Shown piece after piece: positions 1 to 7,436 of a DNA stretch of 24,166 bases (positions are counted from its first letter, which is position 1; each line of letters begins with the position of its first letter). The stretch covers positions 1 through 24,166 of the forward strand of contig UQGS01000033.1 in NCBI GenBank assembly GCA_900540685.1. The letters are read 5' to 3'. The notes under the pieces are model-generated. The model ran no database searches. It saw only the letters and a list, made by a program, of their open reading frames with translations, and was not told the DNA's origin. This stretch comes from an uncultured Catenibacterium sp. GTDB taxonomy: Bacteria; Bacillota_I; Bacilli_A; Erysipelotrichales; Coprobacillaceae. Both the position numbers and the translations under genes were made by a program.

Positions 1-102
1 GCTCTAAACATAGTAAATAAGCGAATAATCACCACCCATTTGCAAAAGAGGAGCTATATTTAATTATCTAAATCAATATATTATAATGAAGGAGTAAATA
101 TT
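1..102 (+). other. left-edge non-coding leader before phoU
   Basis: No gene is supported here. One frame is open from base 1 to a TAA at 61-63 and another to a TAA at 18-20, but neither tail resembles the usual conserved end of PstB, so I do not call the end of a pst gene. A TATAAT at 82-87 lies directly against the phoU ribosome binding site (GAAGGAG, about 88-94). A start from it would remove that site, so I do not treat it as the phoU promoter. phoU is probably read through from upstream. Confidence 0.4.
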
Positions 103-759
103 ATGAGAAGTCGTTTTGATAGAGAACTAGATACGCTTAATGTAGATCTTCAGAAGATGAGCGGTCTTGTAGAGAATGCATTAGAGAATACTATTTCCGC
201 ATTTAAAAACAAGAACACTAAGCTTGCGAAAGAAGTTATGGAAAATGATCGTATGATCAATGATATGGAACGTTCTATTGAATCTATTTGTTTTAAGTTA
301 ATGTTAAGACAGCAGCCAGTGGCAAGAGATTTACGTATTGTGACTACTGCATTAAAGATTGTGACTGATCTAGAAAGAATTGGTGATCAGTGTTCTGATA
401 TTTGTGAGATTATCTTAGATTTATCTGGTGATCATATTTATAGAACAGTAGAACATATTCCAGATATGTTGAAGACTGCAAAAGAAATGGTGCATAAGTC
501 TATTGAAGCCTTTGTAGAAGGTGATGTAGATAAAGCCCATAACATTTCTAGAATGGATGATGATATTGATGCATTATTCTTAGATATTAAGAATGAAATC
601 ATCCAGATCATGAAGGAAAATAGTGAAAATGCAGATGACTGTTTAGATTATTTCATGATTGCGAAATATCTAGAGAGAATTGGTGATCATGCATCTAATA
701 TCTGTGAATGGTTAGACTTCATGGAAACAGGATCTATCAACCAGCAGCGTATTATATAA
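103..759 (+). CDS. phoU: PhoU, phosphate uptake regulator
   Basis: PhoU is a cytoplasmic helical-bundle protein that links the Pst phosphate transporter to the PhoR kinase and keeps the Pho regulon off when phosphate is plentiful. The 218-residue length is normal for the family. Two PhoU repeats are visible. Each carries the metal-binding signature LERIGD: the first is in RDLRIVTTALKIVTDLERIGDQ (about residues 76-97), the second in MIAKYLERIGDHASNICEW near residues 186-205. The start has a GAAGGAG ribosome binding site 7-8 bases upstream. The regulator and kinase genes follow at once (14-base gap, then an overlap), the usual phoU-phoB-phoR order seen downstream of pst genes. No promoter of its own is visible, so it is probably read from upstream. 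Confidence 0.95.
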   Translation: MRSRFDRELDTLNVDLQKMSGLVENALENTISAFKNKNTKLAKEVMENDRMINDMERSIESICFKLMLRQQPVARDLRIVTTALKIVTDLERIGDQCSDICEIILDLSGDHIYRTVEHIPDMLKTAKEMVHKSIEAFVEGDVDKAHNISRMDDDIDALFLDIKNEIIQIMKENSENADDCLDYFMIAKYLERIGDHASNICEWLDFMETGSINQQRII

Positions 760-773
760 GGGGGATATAATCA

Positions 774-1451
774 ATGAGCGAACGTATATATGTAATAGAA
801 GATGATGAAAATATTCAGGAAATTATCAAGTTATCTCTTGAGTCAAGTGGGTATTCAATTACCCTATTTAATAATGCGATAGATGCGATAGTCGCAATTC
901 ATGAAGATACACCTGATCTTGCAATATTTGATGTCATGTTACCAGAATTAGATGGTATTTCAGCTATTAAGCAGATTAGAAAGACTAATACAACTTTACC
1001 TATCTTAATTCTATCTGCAAAGGATCGTGAAATAGATAAGGTAAGAGGATTAGATTCAGGCTGTGATGATTATATGACGAAACCATTTGGAGTGCTGGAA
1101 CTTGCTGCACGTGTTCGCTCATTACTTAGAAGAAGCCAGCATCATTCAAAGGTTATTAAAACTACATCTTTAGAAATTGATAAATCTAAACATATTATTT
1201 TAAAACAAGGTGAAAAACTTGAATTAACTCATAAAGAGTATCAGTTATTACTCTATTTAGTAGAAAATAAAGAACGTGTTGTAGAAAGAGAAGAACTCTT
1301 GAATAATATCTGGGGTTATGATTTTGTAGGCGAATCGAGAGCTTTAGATGTGCATATTCGTTCTTTACGTGCAAAACTTGGTGATGATGGACATCATTAT
1401 ATTAAGACAATCAGAAGTGTAGGTTATCGTTTTATTGAGGATGGTCAATAA
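774..1451 (+). CDS. phoP: OmpR/PhoB-family response regulator
   Basis: DNA-binding response regulator, most likely the phosphate-response regulator (PhoB/PhoP) because it sits between phoU and a PhoR-type kinase. The receiver domain (residues 1-115) has the acidic pair D10/D11, phospho-acceptor D53 in FDVMLPELDG, S81 in ILSAKD and K103 in MTKPF. The C-terminal winged helix (about 128-223) contains LTHKEYQLLLYLVENK, the DVHIRSLRAKL recognition-helix region and the usual end TIRSVGYRF. A GGGGG ribosome binding site precedes the ATG. The stop codon overlaps the next ATG (TAATG), so regulator and kinase are translationally coupled. The symbol could equally be phoB; I use phoP after Gram-positive practice. 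The phosphate role rests on gene order, not on sequence alone. Confidence 0.9.
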   Translation: MSERIYVIEDDENIQEIIKLSLESSGYSITLFNNAIDAIVAIHEDTPDLAIFDVMLPELDGISAIKQIRKTNTTLPILILSAKDREIDKVRGLDSGCDDYMTKPFGVLELAARVRSLLRRSQHHSKVIKTTSLEIDKSKHIILKQGEKLELTHKEYQLLLYLVENKERVVEREELLNNIWGYDFVGESRALDVHIRSLRAKLGDDGHHYIKTIRSVGYRFIEDGQ

Positions 1452-3133
1452 TGAGACAATCTATATTGAGATATTTCATCTCATTATTATTGGTATCTCT
1501 ATGTATCTGTAGTGCAACGAGTATATTTATTATTTCTGGTTCAATGAAAGAGGATTCTGAAAGAGAAATGATGTATTCTGTAAAACTTATAGAATATAAT
1601 CTAGACTACTCTAAGGATCTCAATACACAGATAGAAACACTCAATCCACTTGCTTTCTCTGATGATACAAGAATATCTGTCATTGATGAAAAAGGTCAAG
1701 TTCTTGCAGATACATATAAGAATGACATCTCTTCTAATCATTTGAAAAGAGAAGAAGTACAACAGGCACTTCATTCTTCAAATCATGAAGGTTATGCAAT
1801 GAGACGTTCTGAGACAACCAATCAGCCACTTCTCTATGCTGCATATTATAAAGATAACCACATTATAAGATTGTCCATCCCTTATTCAGGTGTATGGGGT
1901 TATTTTCCAGAACTTGCTCCTGCATTTGCGATTTCTATACTGATCAGTATTTTATTTTCATACATAGTTGCCCGTAAACTCTCTAAGAGAGTCACTCAAC
2001 CACTTACAGAAATCAGTGAGTCTCTTAATAACATGACTGAAGACTATCGTTTTGAACTCCCAACAACAGATTATGAAGAATTCACACCTATTATTGATAC
2101 AATAGAAAATCTTTCTCATCGATTAAGAAAATCTATGAGAGAAACAAGATTTGAACAAGATAAGATCAATGCGATATTAAGAAAGATGGAGGAAGGCTTT
2201 ATCTTACTTGATGAGAATGGCATGATCTTAAGTGTCAATGATAGTGCAATAAAGATTCTAGGACCTTTAAAAGAGAAAGATAACTTAGTAGATCATATCT
2301 CTTATCCAGAGCTTATTAATGCATTGAATAGTGCACCTAAGAAACAGCGTTTAGAACTAAAGATTCATGATTTTGATTACCAATGTGCAATCTCCCGCCT
2401 TCCATTTGGTACAGCACTCTTCTTTGTGGACATTACCGCAATGAAGAACTCACAGAAGATGAGAGAAGAATTCTTCTCTAGTGTATCTCATGAATTAAAA
2501 ACACCTATTACAGCTATTAGAGGTTACAGTGAATTATTATCGCAGGGATTCATCAATGATGAAAATCAGAAGAAGATGATGCTTTCTAAGATTCAAACAG
2601 AAGTAACGAATATGTCTTCTTTAATTAATGATATCTTGATGTTATCTAGACTAGATAGTGATGATTTGATTGTAGAAAAGGTTCCTGTAAAGATGCAGGC
2701 ATTAATGAAGGATATCTCACAAGATTATGAAGGTTTATTATTGAAATATAATGTAGAACTTCATACAGATGTTGAGCCTATTACTTATATTGGAAATGGG
2801 TCTCAGATAGAGACATTGATTTCTAATCTCGTAAGTAATGCGATTAAGTACAATAAAGAAGATGGTTATGTTTATGTTCATATTTATAGTAAAGAAGATA
2901 ATATGGTCATTGAAGTCAAGGATACAGGTATTGGAATCCCTCTTGCAGACCAAGGACGTGTCTTTGAAAGATTCTACCGTGTTGATAAGGGACGTAGTAG
3001 AATCAAAGGTGGAACTGGTTTAGGTCTAGCCATCGTTAAGCATATTGTTTCTTATAATAAAGGAACAGTAAAATTACATAGTCAATTAGGAGAAGGTACT
3101 TGTATCACAATTACTCTTCCTAATAAATCATAA
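1451..3133 (+). CDS. phoR: PhoR-type membrane sensor histidine kinase
   Basis: Sensor kinase partner of the preceding regulator. Order of parts: TM1 about residues 8-30, an extracytoplasmic domain to about 150, TM2 about 155-173, HAMP linker to about 230, a PAS-like domain from about 240 (MEEGFILLDENG), HisKA with the H-box SSVSHELKTPITA (phospho-acceptor H347), and an HATPase_c domain with N-box SNLVSNAIKYN, G1 box KDTGIGIP (D491), F box RVFERFYR and G2 box GGTGLGLAI. All catalytic boxes are intact and 560 residues is normal for PhoR/WalK-like kinases. A GAGGATGG ribosome binding site lies inside the end of the regulator gene. TM-HAMP-PAS architecture is shared by PhoR and WalK; the adjacent phoU favours PhoR. 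A terminator follows directly. Confidence 0.92.
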   Translation: MRQSILRYFISLLLVSLCICSATSIFIISGSMKEDSEREMMYSVKLIEYNLDYSKDLNTQIETLNPLAFSDDTRISVIDEKGQVLADTYKNDISSNHLKREEVQQALHSSNHEGYAMRRSETTNQPLLYAAYYKDNHIIRLSIPYSGVWGYFPELAPAFAISILISILFSYIVARKLSKRVTQPLTEISESLNNMTEDYRFELPTTDYEEFTPIIDTIENLSHRLRKSMRETRFEQDKINAILRKMEEGFILLDENGMILSVNDSAIKILGPLKEKDNLVDHISYPELINALNSAPKKQRLELKIHDFDYQCAISRLPFGTALFFVDITAMKNSQKMREEFFSSVSHELKTPITAIRGYSELLSQGFINDENQKKMMLSKIQTEVTNMSSLINDILMLSRLDSDDLIVEKVPVKMQALMKDISQDYEGLLLKYNVELHTDVEPITYIGNGSQIETLISNLVSNAIKYNKEDGYVYVHIYSKEDNMVIEVKDTGIGIPLADQGRVFERFYRVDKGRSRIKGGTGLGLAIVKHIVSYNKGTVKLHSQLGEGTCITITLPNKS

Positions 3134-3156
3134 GCTGTCATCGTACAGCTTTTTTA
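3132..3156 (+). terminator. intrinsic terminator after phoR
   Basis: Perfect 7-bp stem AAGCTGT / ACAGCTT (3132-3138 with 3145-3151) with a 6-base loop and a run of T. It ends the phoU-regulator-kinase operon. Confidence 0.85.
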
Positions 3157-3173
3157 ATTATTTTTTCTAGACA

Positions 3174-3185
3174 CCTATTAATAGG
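3174..3185. repeat. 12-bp perfect palindrome CCTATTAATAGG
   Basis: CCTATTAATAGG is an exact palindrome, extendable to 3171-3188 with one mismatched pair. It lies between the phoR terminator and the PASTA/Ltp gene, where a promoter or operator could sit. No clear -35/-10 pair is visible nearby, and a 12-base palindrome in AT-rich DNA can occur by chance. Confidence 0.35.
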
Positions 3186-3262
3186 CGTTCTCCAGCACTT
3201 ACTCAACACATCTTTTGATGGATAGTACTACAATATAGTTATCAAAGGAAGGGGATGTTGAT

Positions 3263-4129
3263 ATGATTTTATTTTTATTATTTGTGGTTTTACTTGTATT
3301 AGGTATTGTCTATTTCGTTAAGTCAAAGAAAAACAATGAACCAAATGATAAGGCGAAAAAGACATTACTGGCTTCACTTGTTTTCTTTGTATTGTTTGCG
3401 ATTCGATGTGTATCAGTGGATGCATTCGCAATGTTGGGTTCTATTGTTTTTTTAGTGGGTATTGTTTATCTTGTGTATAGTTTGTTTAAGAAACAGCCTA
3501 AGAAAAAAGCTTTATGTATGATTCTTGCAGGTTTCTTCATCGTTGGATATGCAGGCTGTATCAGTGATTCCAAGCCTACTGAATCTTCACCTAAAGTATC
3601 TACTGTAGAGAAAGTAAAGAAGGTAGAAAAAGTAGAAGTAGCTGATTTAAGTGGTACAGATGCACAGGCTTGGTGTGATCAAAATGGATTCAAATTAAGT
3701 AAAGAAGAAGACTTTTCAGACAGCGTAGCACAGGGTGGATTCATCAGTCAGTCTCCTCAGGCAGGTACACAATTAGAAAAAGGAAGTACTGTCACTGTTC
3801 ATTATTCAAAGGGTAAAGAACCTACTATGGAAGATAAGAATGCGCTCGCAAAAGCAGAATCTTATTCTTCTATAATGCATATGTCTAAGGCAGCTATCTA
3901 TGATCAGTTGACTTCATCTTATGGCGAAGGTTTTCCAGCAGAATCTGCTCAGTATGCAGTCGATCATTTGGTGGCTGATTATAAGAAGAATGCACTAGAA
4001 AAAGCTAAGGATTATCAGACAAATATGCATATGTCTCGTTCAGCTATCTATGATCAGTTGACTTCAAGCTACGGAGAAAAGTTCACTGCAGAAGAAGCAC
4101 AATATGCGGTAGATAACCTACCTCAGTAA
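3263..4129 (+). CDS. membrane-anchored PASTA and double Ltp-repeat protein
   Basis: 288-residue envelope protein. Four hydrophobic segments are seen (about 1-19, 34-50, 53-75, 84-101). The positive clusters KSKK and KKQPKKK place the remainder outside the cell. The fourth segment ends in YAGC and looks like a lipoprotein signal, though a membrane anchor is equally possible. A Val/Lys/Glu linker leads to a PASTA domain (about 125-185), a fold known to bind peptidoglycan fragments or beta-lactams in Stk kinases and PBPs. Two copies of the Ltp/host-surface-lipoprotein repeat follow (from N193 and N243), each with MHMS, AIYDQLTSSYGE and AQYAVD. A phage-encoded Ltp is known to block superinfecting phage DNA entry; here the gene looks chromosomal, so that role is only a possibility. 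A GGAAGGGG ribosome binding site precedes the ATG. It is a single-gene unit between terminators. Confidence 0.85.
   Translation: MILFLLFVVLLVLGIVYFVKSKKNNEPNDKAKKTLLASLVFFVLFAIRCVSVDAFAMLGSIVFLVGIVYLVYSLFKKQPKKKALCMILAGFFIVGYAGCISDSKPTESSPKVSTVEKVKKVEKVEVADLSGTDAQAWCDQNGFKLSKEEDFSDSVAQGGFISQSPQAGTQLEKGSTVTVHYSKGKEPTMEDKNALAKAESYSSIMHMSKAAIYDQLTSSYGEGFPAESAQYAVDHLVADYKKNALEKAKDYQTNMHMSRSAIYDQLTSSYGEKFTAEEAQYAVDNLPQ
3839..4129 (+). repeat. 150-bp in-frame tandem duplication (Ltp repeats)
   Basis: The two Ltp repeats start at 3839 and 3989, exactly 150 bp (50 codons) apart. DNA identity is high, with an uninterrupted 26-base match at 3891-3916 and 4041-4066 and a second match, ATGCATATGTCT, at 3875 and 4025. 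This indicates a fairly recent duplication or gene conversion. Confidence 0.8.
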
Positions 4130-4157
4130 GCACAAAGTTGTATTTTTTAAAGAGTTG

Positions 4158-4188
4158 AAAAGAAGCATAAATAAATGCTTCTTTTTTT
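4158..4188 (+). terminator. intrinsic terminator after the PASTA/Ltp gene
   Basis: Perfect stem AAGAAGCAT / ATGCTTCTT (4160-4168 with 4175-4183), loop AAATAA, then T7. Two further A-T pairs extend the stem at its base. Confidence 0.9.
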
Positions 4189-4219
4189 GAAAATACACAG
4201 TTATTCCATAAGAAATATG

Positions 4220-4225
4220 TATAAT
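4220..4225 (+). promoter_or_regulatory. probable -10 box for the small lipoprotein gene
   Basis: TATAAT 19 bases before the ATG at 4244 and downstream of a strong terminator, so a new promoter is expected here. No convincing -35 lies 16-18 bases upstream. Confidence 0.4.
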
Positions 4226-4243
4226 GCTTACAGGTGATAAAGC

Positions 4244-4771
4244 ATGAAGATACTTTGGTTAATCGCACTTTTGTTGACAAGTGGATGCTCAACGCGTGCC
4301 AATTCAAATTATATAGCACAAGAAGTACGTACATTCTATTCAGGATTATTAAATGGTGAAGATATTTCTATTACATGTATGAGTAGAGATCATAAAGAGA
4401 CTTTCTTTAAAGAGATGAATAAGAACCTTCATAAGAAGGAATATAAGGATATTGATTCTTATGTAGTAAAGAAGAATCTAGATGTTGCTTATACGATTAA
4501 GAAAGATGATAAACTTATGCGCTGTTATCATGGAAATACTAAGATAGAAGAGAATCAGTTGATGAATTATTTCTTCACTATGTCAGTTCCAGTAAATAGT
4601 ATGGATAATCCTCGTGTAGAAACATCTTCTTTTAGTTTTTCAGATAAACGTAAAGTATCTTTAAGTATAGAAGTAGGTAAGGATAATGAGTTCTATTGTG
4701 CGAGAATAATGGATAGAAAGAAAACAAGAACCTATAAAGAATTTAAATATAGTTTTGATAATGAAGTCTAG
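4244..4771 (+). CDS. small predicted lipoprotein of unknown function
   Basis: 175 residues. The N-terminus is a short signal peptide with lipobox LTSGC (lipidated cysteine C15), so the mature protein should be tethered to the outer face of the membrane. The rest is hydrophilic and rich in Lys, Glu, Asn and Ser, with a few Cys residues (in ITCMSRD, MRCYHG and FYCARI). No domain I recognise is present. An AGGTGAT ribosome binding site lies just upstream of the ATG. The gene has its own -10-like sequence and its own terminator, whose stem includes the stop codon, so it appears monocistronic. Function unknown. Confidence 0.75.
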   Translation: MKILWLIALLLTSGCSTRANSNYIAQEVRTFYSGLLNGEDISITCMSRDHKETFFKEMNKNLHKKEYKDIDSYVVKKNLDVAYTIKKDDKLMRCYHGNTKIEENQLMNYFFTMSVPVNSMDNPRVETSSFSFSDKRKVSLSIEVGKDNEFYCARIMDRKKTRTYKEFKYSFDNEV

Positions 4772-4790
4772 AGTAATATCTAGGCTTTTT
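4764..4790 (+). terminator. intrinsic terminator overlapping the lipoprotein stop codon
   Basis: Stem AAGTCTAGA (4764-4772) pairs with TCTAGGCTT (4779-4787) with one T-G wobble, loop GTAATA, followed by T's. The stop codon TAG (4769-4771) lies inside the left arm. Confidence 0.8.
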
Positions 4791-4793
4791 GTG

Positions 4794-4799
4794 TATAAT
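4794..4799 (+). promoter_or_regulatory. probable -10 box for dut
   Basis: TATAAT 26 bases before the dut ATG, immediately after the terminator of the previous gene. No good -35; the position a -35 would occupy is inside the terminator hairpin. Confidence 0.4.
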
Positions 4800-4825
4800 A
4801 TATATAAGAGCGAAAGGAGATTAGA

Positions 4826-5314
4826 ATGAATAGCGCTAAATTTTATAAAGTATCTTATGAACAGTTTCAAATGGGAATGGAAAAGGAAGATGTAAAGGAC
4901 ATCTATGATGCCATTAAGCTTCCACGCCGTGCAACTAAAGGGTCTGCAGGATATGATTTTTATACACCTATTGATATACATCTAGAACCTGGAGAAACAG
5001 TAAAGATTCCTACAGGAATCCGCTGTGAAATGAATGAAAGATGGGTATTAATGATTTATCCAAGAAGTGGGTTAGGATTCAAATATCGTCTACAGTTAAA
5101 TAATACTGTAGGTGTGATTGATAGTGATTATTTCTATTCAGATAATGAAGGTCATATCTTTATTAAGATGACAAATGATTCAAATGAAGGAAAAGTCGTT
5201 GATGTTCAGGCAGGACAGGGTATTGCCCAGGGAATCTTCATGACATATGGTATTACTGAAGATGATGATGCGACTGAAACACGTAATGGTGGATTTGGAT
5301 CAACGACTAAATAA
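4826..5314 (+). CDS. dut: dUTP diphosphatase (dUTPase)
   Basis: Hydrolyses dUTP to dUMP and pyrophosphate, keeping uracil out of DNA and supplying dUMP for thymidylate synthesis. All five trimeric-dUTPase motifs are present in order: ATKGSAGYD (motif 1), PRSGLGFKYRL (motif 2), NNTVGVIDSDY (motif 3, with the catalytic Asp), AGQGIAQGIF (motif 4) and RNGGFGSTT (motif 5). At 162 residues it belongs to the slightly longer Firmicute/phage-like subtype with the ITEDDDA stretch before motif 5. A CGAAAGGAGAT ribosome binding site precedes the ATG. The CapA-like gene starts 3 bases after its stop, so the two are co-transcribed. Nothing in the surroundings suggests a prophage. Confidence 0.93.
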   Translation: MNSAKFYKVSYEQFQMGMEKEDVKDIYDAIKLPRRATKGSAGYDFYTPIDIHLEPGETVKIPTGIRCEMNERWVLMIYPRSGLGFKYRLQLNNTVGVIDSDYFYSDNEGHIFIKMTNDSNEGKVVDVQAGQGIAQGIFMTYGITEDDDATETRNGGFGSTTK

Positions 5315-5317
5315 TCT

Positions 5318-6394
5318 ATGAAATATCAACTTCTTCTTGCATTTATGTTACTTCTTTCAGGATGTAGTACACCTCCTAAAGAAGTAGTGAAGGAAGAAAC
5401 ACCAAGTGTTTCTTTTCTTGCAGTAGGAGATAATCTCTATCATCAATGTATGCTTGATGAAGCCAGAACATCTAGTGGTTATGACTTTACAGGCTATTAT
5501 AAGAATATTAAGAAGTATATCCAGGCAGATTATTGTTTTGTGAATCAGGAGACGATATTAGGAGGAGGTACACCTTCTGGTTACCCACTTTTTAATGCAC
5601 CTGATAGTGTTGCAGATGATTTAGAAAAGGTAGGATTTAATATAGTGAATGGAGCCACAAATCATGCATATGATCAAGGTGCTGCAGGTATATTACATTC
5701 TATCCAGGTATTTAGTAAGTATCCTGATATGACTTATTTAGGACTCTATAAGAATGAAGAAGAGAAACAGGATATAAAGATAGTAGAGAAGAATGGGATT
5801 AAGATTGCATTACTCTCTTTTAATCAATATGTGAATGGTGTGACTTATCAGAAACAATTACCTTATATGATTAACTTTCATGAATCCACTATGATGGAGA
5901 ATATGAAGAAGGCAAGAGAGAATGCAGATATTGTGATAGTATCCTGTCATTGGGGTATTGAGTATGATCAAAATCCTAATACGTTCCAGAAGAATATGGC
6001 TAAACAGCTTGCAGATGCAGGTGCTGATGTGATTATAGGAACACATACACATACATTACAGGATGTAGAATATATTCAAAGAGCGGATGGTAAGCGTACA
6101 TTAGTTGCTTATAGTTTAGGTAATTTTGTGAGTGGCATGTTGGAAGAATCTTGTCAATTAGAAGGTATGCTTTCTTTTGATATAGAAAAAAAGAAGATTA
6201 AGAATGTGGTCTTTACACCACTTGTGAATCACTATACTTTAACGGGTAAAAAAGAAAGACATGATTTTTCTGTTTATCGTTTAAAGGATTATACAAATAA
6301 TTTAGTAGAGAAACATGGTTTTCCTAATCTGACTATTCCGAGTATGAAAGAAGAAGTAAAACAGAAAGTAAAGAATATCAAAATTGATATGTAG
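5318..6394 (+). CDS. CapA-family (poly-gamma-glutamate synthesis type) lipoprotein
   Basis: 358-residue CapA/PgsA-like protein with the calcineurin-like metallophosphatase fold, predicted to be a surface lipoprotein (signal MKYQLLLAFMLLLSGC, lipobox LLSGC, C16). Family motifs: AVGDN, VNQET, GATNHAYDQG, SCHWGIEYD, IIGTHTHTLQ and YSLGNFV. These contain the His/Asp/Asn residues expected to bind metal. Known members take part in capsule or poly-gamma-glutamate export, but no pgsB/pgsC partners are in the window, so the substrate is unknown. The start lies 3 bases after the dut stop with no good ribosome binding site. I keep it because the lysine-plus-hydrophobic signal begins there, which points to translation coupled to dut. 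Confidence 0.88.
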   Translation: MKYQLLLAFMLLLSGCSTPPKEVVKEETPSVSFLAVGDNLYHQCMLDEARTSSGYDFTGYYKNIKKYIQADYCFVNQETILGGGTPSGYPLFNAPDSVADDLEKVGFNIVNGATNHAYDQGAAGILHSIQVFSKYPDMTYLGLYKNEEEKQDIKIVEKNGIKIALLSFNQYVNGVTYQKQLPYMINFHESTMMENMKKARENADIVIVSCHWGIEYDQNPNTFQKNMAKQLADAGADVIIGTHTHTLQDVEYIQRADGKRTLVAYSLGNFVSGMLEESCQLEGMLSFDIEKKKIKNVVFTPLVNHYTLTGKKERHDFSVYRLKDYTNNLVEKHGFPNLTIPSMKEEVKQKVKNIKIDM

Positions 6395-6415
6395 GGCAGT
6401 CTTTGACTGCCTTTT
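6395..6415 (+). terminator. short hairpin, weak terminator or attenuator after the capA-like gene
   Basis: Perfect 7-bp stem GGCAGTC / GACTGCC with a 3-base loop, followed by only four T's and then immediately by the GAGG ribosome binding site of the next gene. Read-through into that gene is plausible. Confidence 0.6.
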
Positions 6416-6425
6416 GAGGTATATG

Positions 6426-7382
6426 ATGAAGGATTATAGACGTTATCATTATGATGAGAATAAACTCATACAATATGGATTTAAAAAACAAGAATACAAT
6501 TATATATATAAGACAGATATACTAGATGGTGATTTCAGAATAGAAGTCATAATAAAGGATACATTAGAGGCTAAGGTTTATGATTCTGATACGGATGAAG
6601 AATATACAAATATTCATTTAGTAGGTAAGCAGGGAAAGTTTGTACAACAAGTTAAGCATGCTTATGAAGAGTGTATAGAGGATATTTTAAATCATTGTTT
6701 TGTATATGATTATTTTATTTTTCCTCAATCTAAACGTTTGATGCATCTTATTGAAGAAAAATATCATGTTCTTCCGGATCATCCTTTCAGTGATGGTGAT
6801 TCATTTGTATTTAGAAATAATGATAGGTGGTTTGGACTTATTATGCATACAGATTATTCTAAGTTTTGTGATAAACAGGGAGAAGTAGAATGTCTGAATA
6901 TTAAGGTTCCTATAGATACAGTGAATCATCCTTCTATCTATCCAGCATTTCATATGAATAAGAATCATTGGATCAGTATATTATTAGATGAAACATTGAG
7001 TGATGAAGATATCATGACTTTGATTGATCAAAGCTACCAGACAACAGTGATATGTGAGGATTGGGTGATACCTGCTTCACCTAAACGTTTTGACTTGATT
7101 CAGGCATTTCATCAAAGTGACTATATACAATGGCATCAAAAAGGGAATATTCATCAAGGAGCGAATGTATATATCTATTATGGTGCACCTTATTCAGCCA
7201 TTATGTATAAGTGTCAGGTGTTAGAAAGTAATGAAACAAGTATGATTTTAAAACGTTTAAAGACATATGATCCAACTCTCTATCCATTAGATGTACTCAA
7301 GAAGTATCAATTAAAGGCAATAAGAAGTGCTCGTCATATTCCTAAAGAATTAAAGGAGTATATAGGAAATACCGATAAATAA
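6426..7382 (+). CDS. YjbR/MmcQ-domain protein with extra C-terminal PUA/EVE-like domain
   Basis: 318 residues. The reading frame stays open to 6384, but that start would lie inside the upstream hairpin and the end of the capA-like gene. The ATG at 6426 has GAGG 6 bases upstream, so I chose it (6423 is an in-frame alternative). Residues 1-100 form an unassigned acidic N-terminal part. About 100-205 is a YjbR (MmcQ) domain with FVFRNNDRWFGLIMH, VNHPSIYPAFHMNKNHW (HMNKNHW at 176-182) and SILLDETLSDEDI; this fold is often annotated as DNA-binding but its function is not firmly known. From W213 a further domain, EDWVIPASPKRFD...GANVYIYYGAPYSAIMYKC, resembles PUA-like/EVE folds by pattern. That last assignment is inference. 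No TM or signal is seen; probably cytoplasmic. Confidence 0.75.
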   Translation: MKDYRRYHYDENKLIQYGFKKQEYNYIYKTDILDGDFRIEVIIKDTLEAKVYDSDTDEEYTNIHLVGKQGKFVQQVKHAYEECIEDILNHCFVYDYFIFPQSKRLMHLIEEKYHVLPDHPFSDGDSFVFRNNDRWFGLIMHTDYSKFCDKQGEVECLNIKVPIDTVNHPSIYPAFHMNKNHWISILLDETLSDEDIMTLIDQSYQTTVICEDWVIPASPKRFDLIQAFHQSDYIQWHQKGNIHQGANVYIYYGAPYSAIMYKCQVLESNETSMILKRLKTYDPTLYPLDVLKKYQLKAIRSARHIPKELKEYIGNTDK

Positions 7383-7410
7383 GTGAATTGTCTATTAAAT
7401 GTGATATAAT
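7383..7410 (+). promoter_or_regulatory. extended -10 promoter for the esterase/ATP-grasp operon
   Basis: TATAAT at 7405-7410 preceded by TGA (extended -10, TGnTATAAT), with a weak -35-like GTGAAT at 7383-7388 and a 16-base spacer. It lies 26 bases before the ATG at 7437. Confidence 0.7.
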
Positions 7411-7436
7411 AGGCAAAGGCAAAGGAGGATTTGGGA

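Noticed and set aside
1..63. Possible end of pstB or another gene at the left edge
   Set aside because: Neither open tail (to 20 or to 63) shows the usual PstB C-terminal pattern and no start is visible, so no partial gene is called.
82..87. TATAAT as phoU promoter
   Set aside because: RNA would start inside the phoU ribosome binding site, and no -35 is present.
4083..4334. Minus-strand reading frames around 4083-4334 and 4661-4981
   Set aside because: They run through terminators and across promoters of plus-strand genes, and have no ribosome binding sites or recognisable domains.
5100..5300. Missing Arg in dUTPase motif 4 as an inactivating change
   Set aside because: GxGIAQGIF followed by ITEDDDA is, as far as I recall, normal for this longer dUTPase subtype, so it is not a defect.
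4826..5314. dUTPase as a sign of prophage
   Set aside because: No phage structural, replication, integrase or lysis genes are nearby, and both neighbours look chromosomal.
6384..6425. Longer start of the YjbR-domain protein
   Set aside because: The extra residues overlap the capA-like gene and a hairpin and lack a ribosome binding site; the ATG at 6426 follows GAGG at a good distance.
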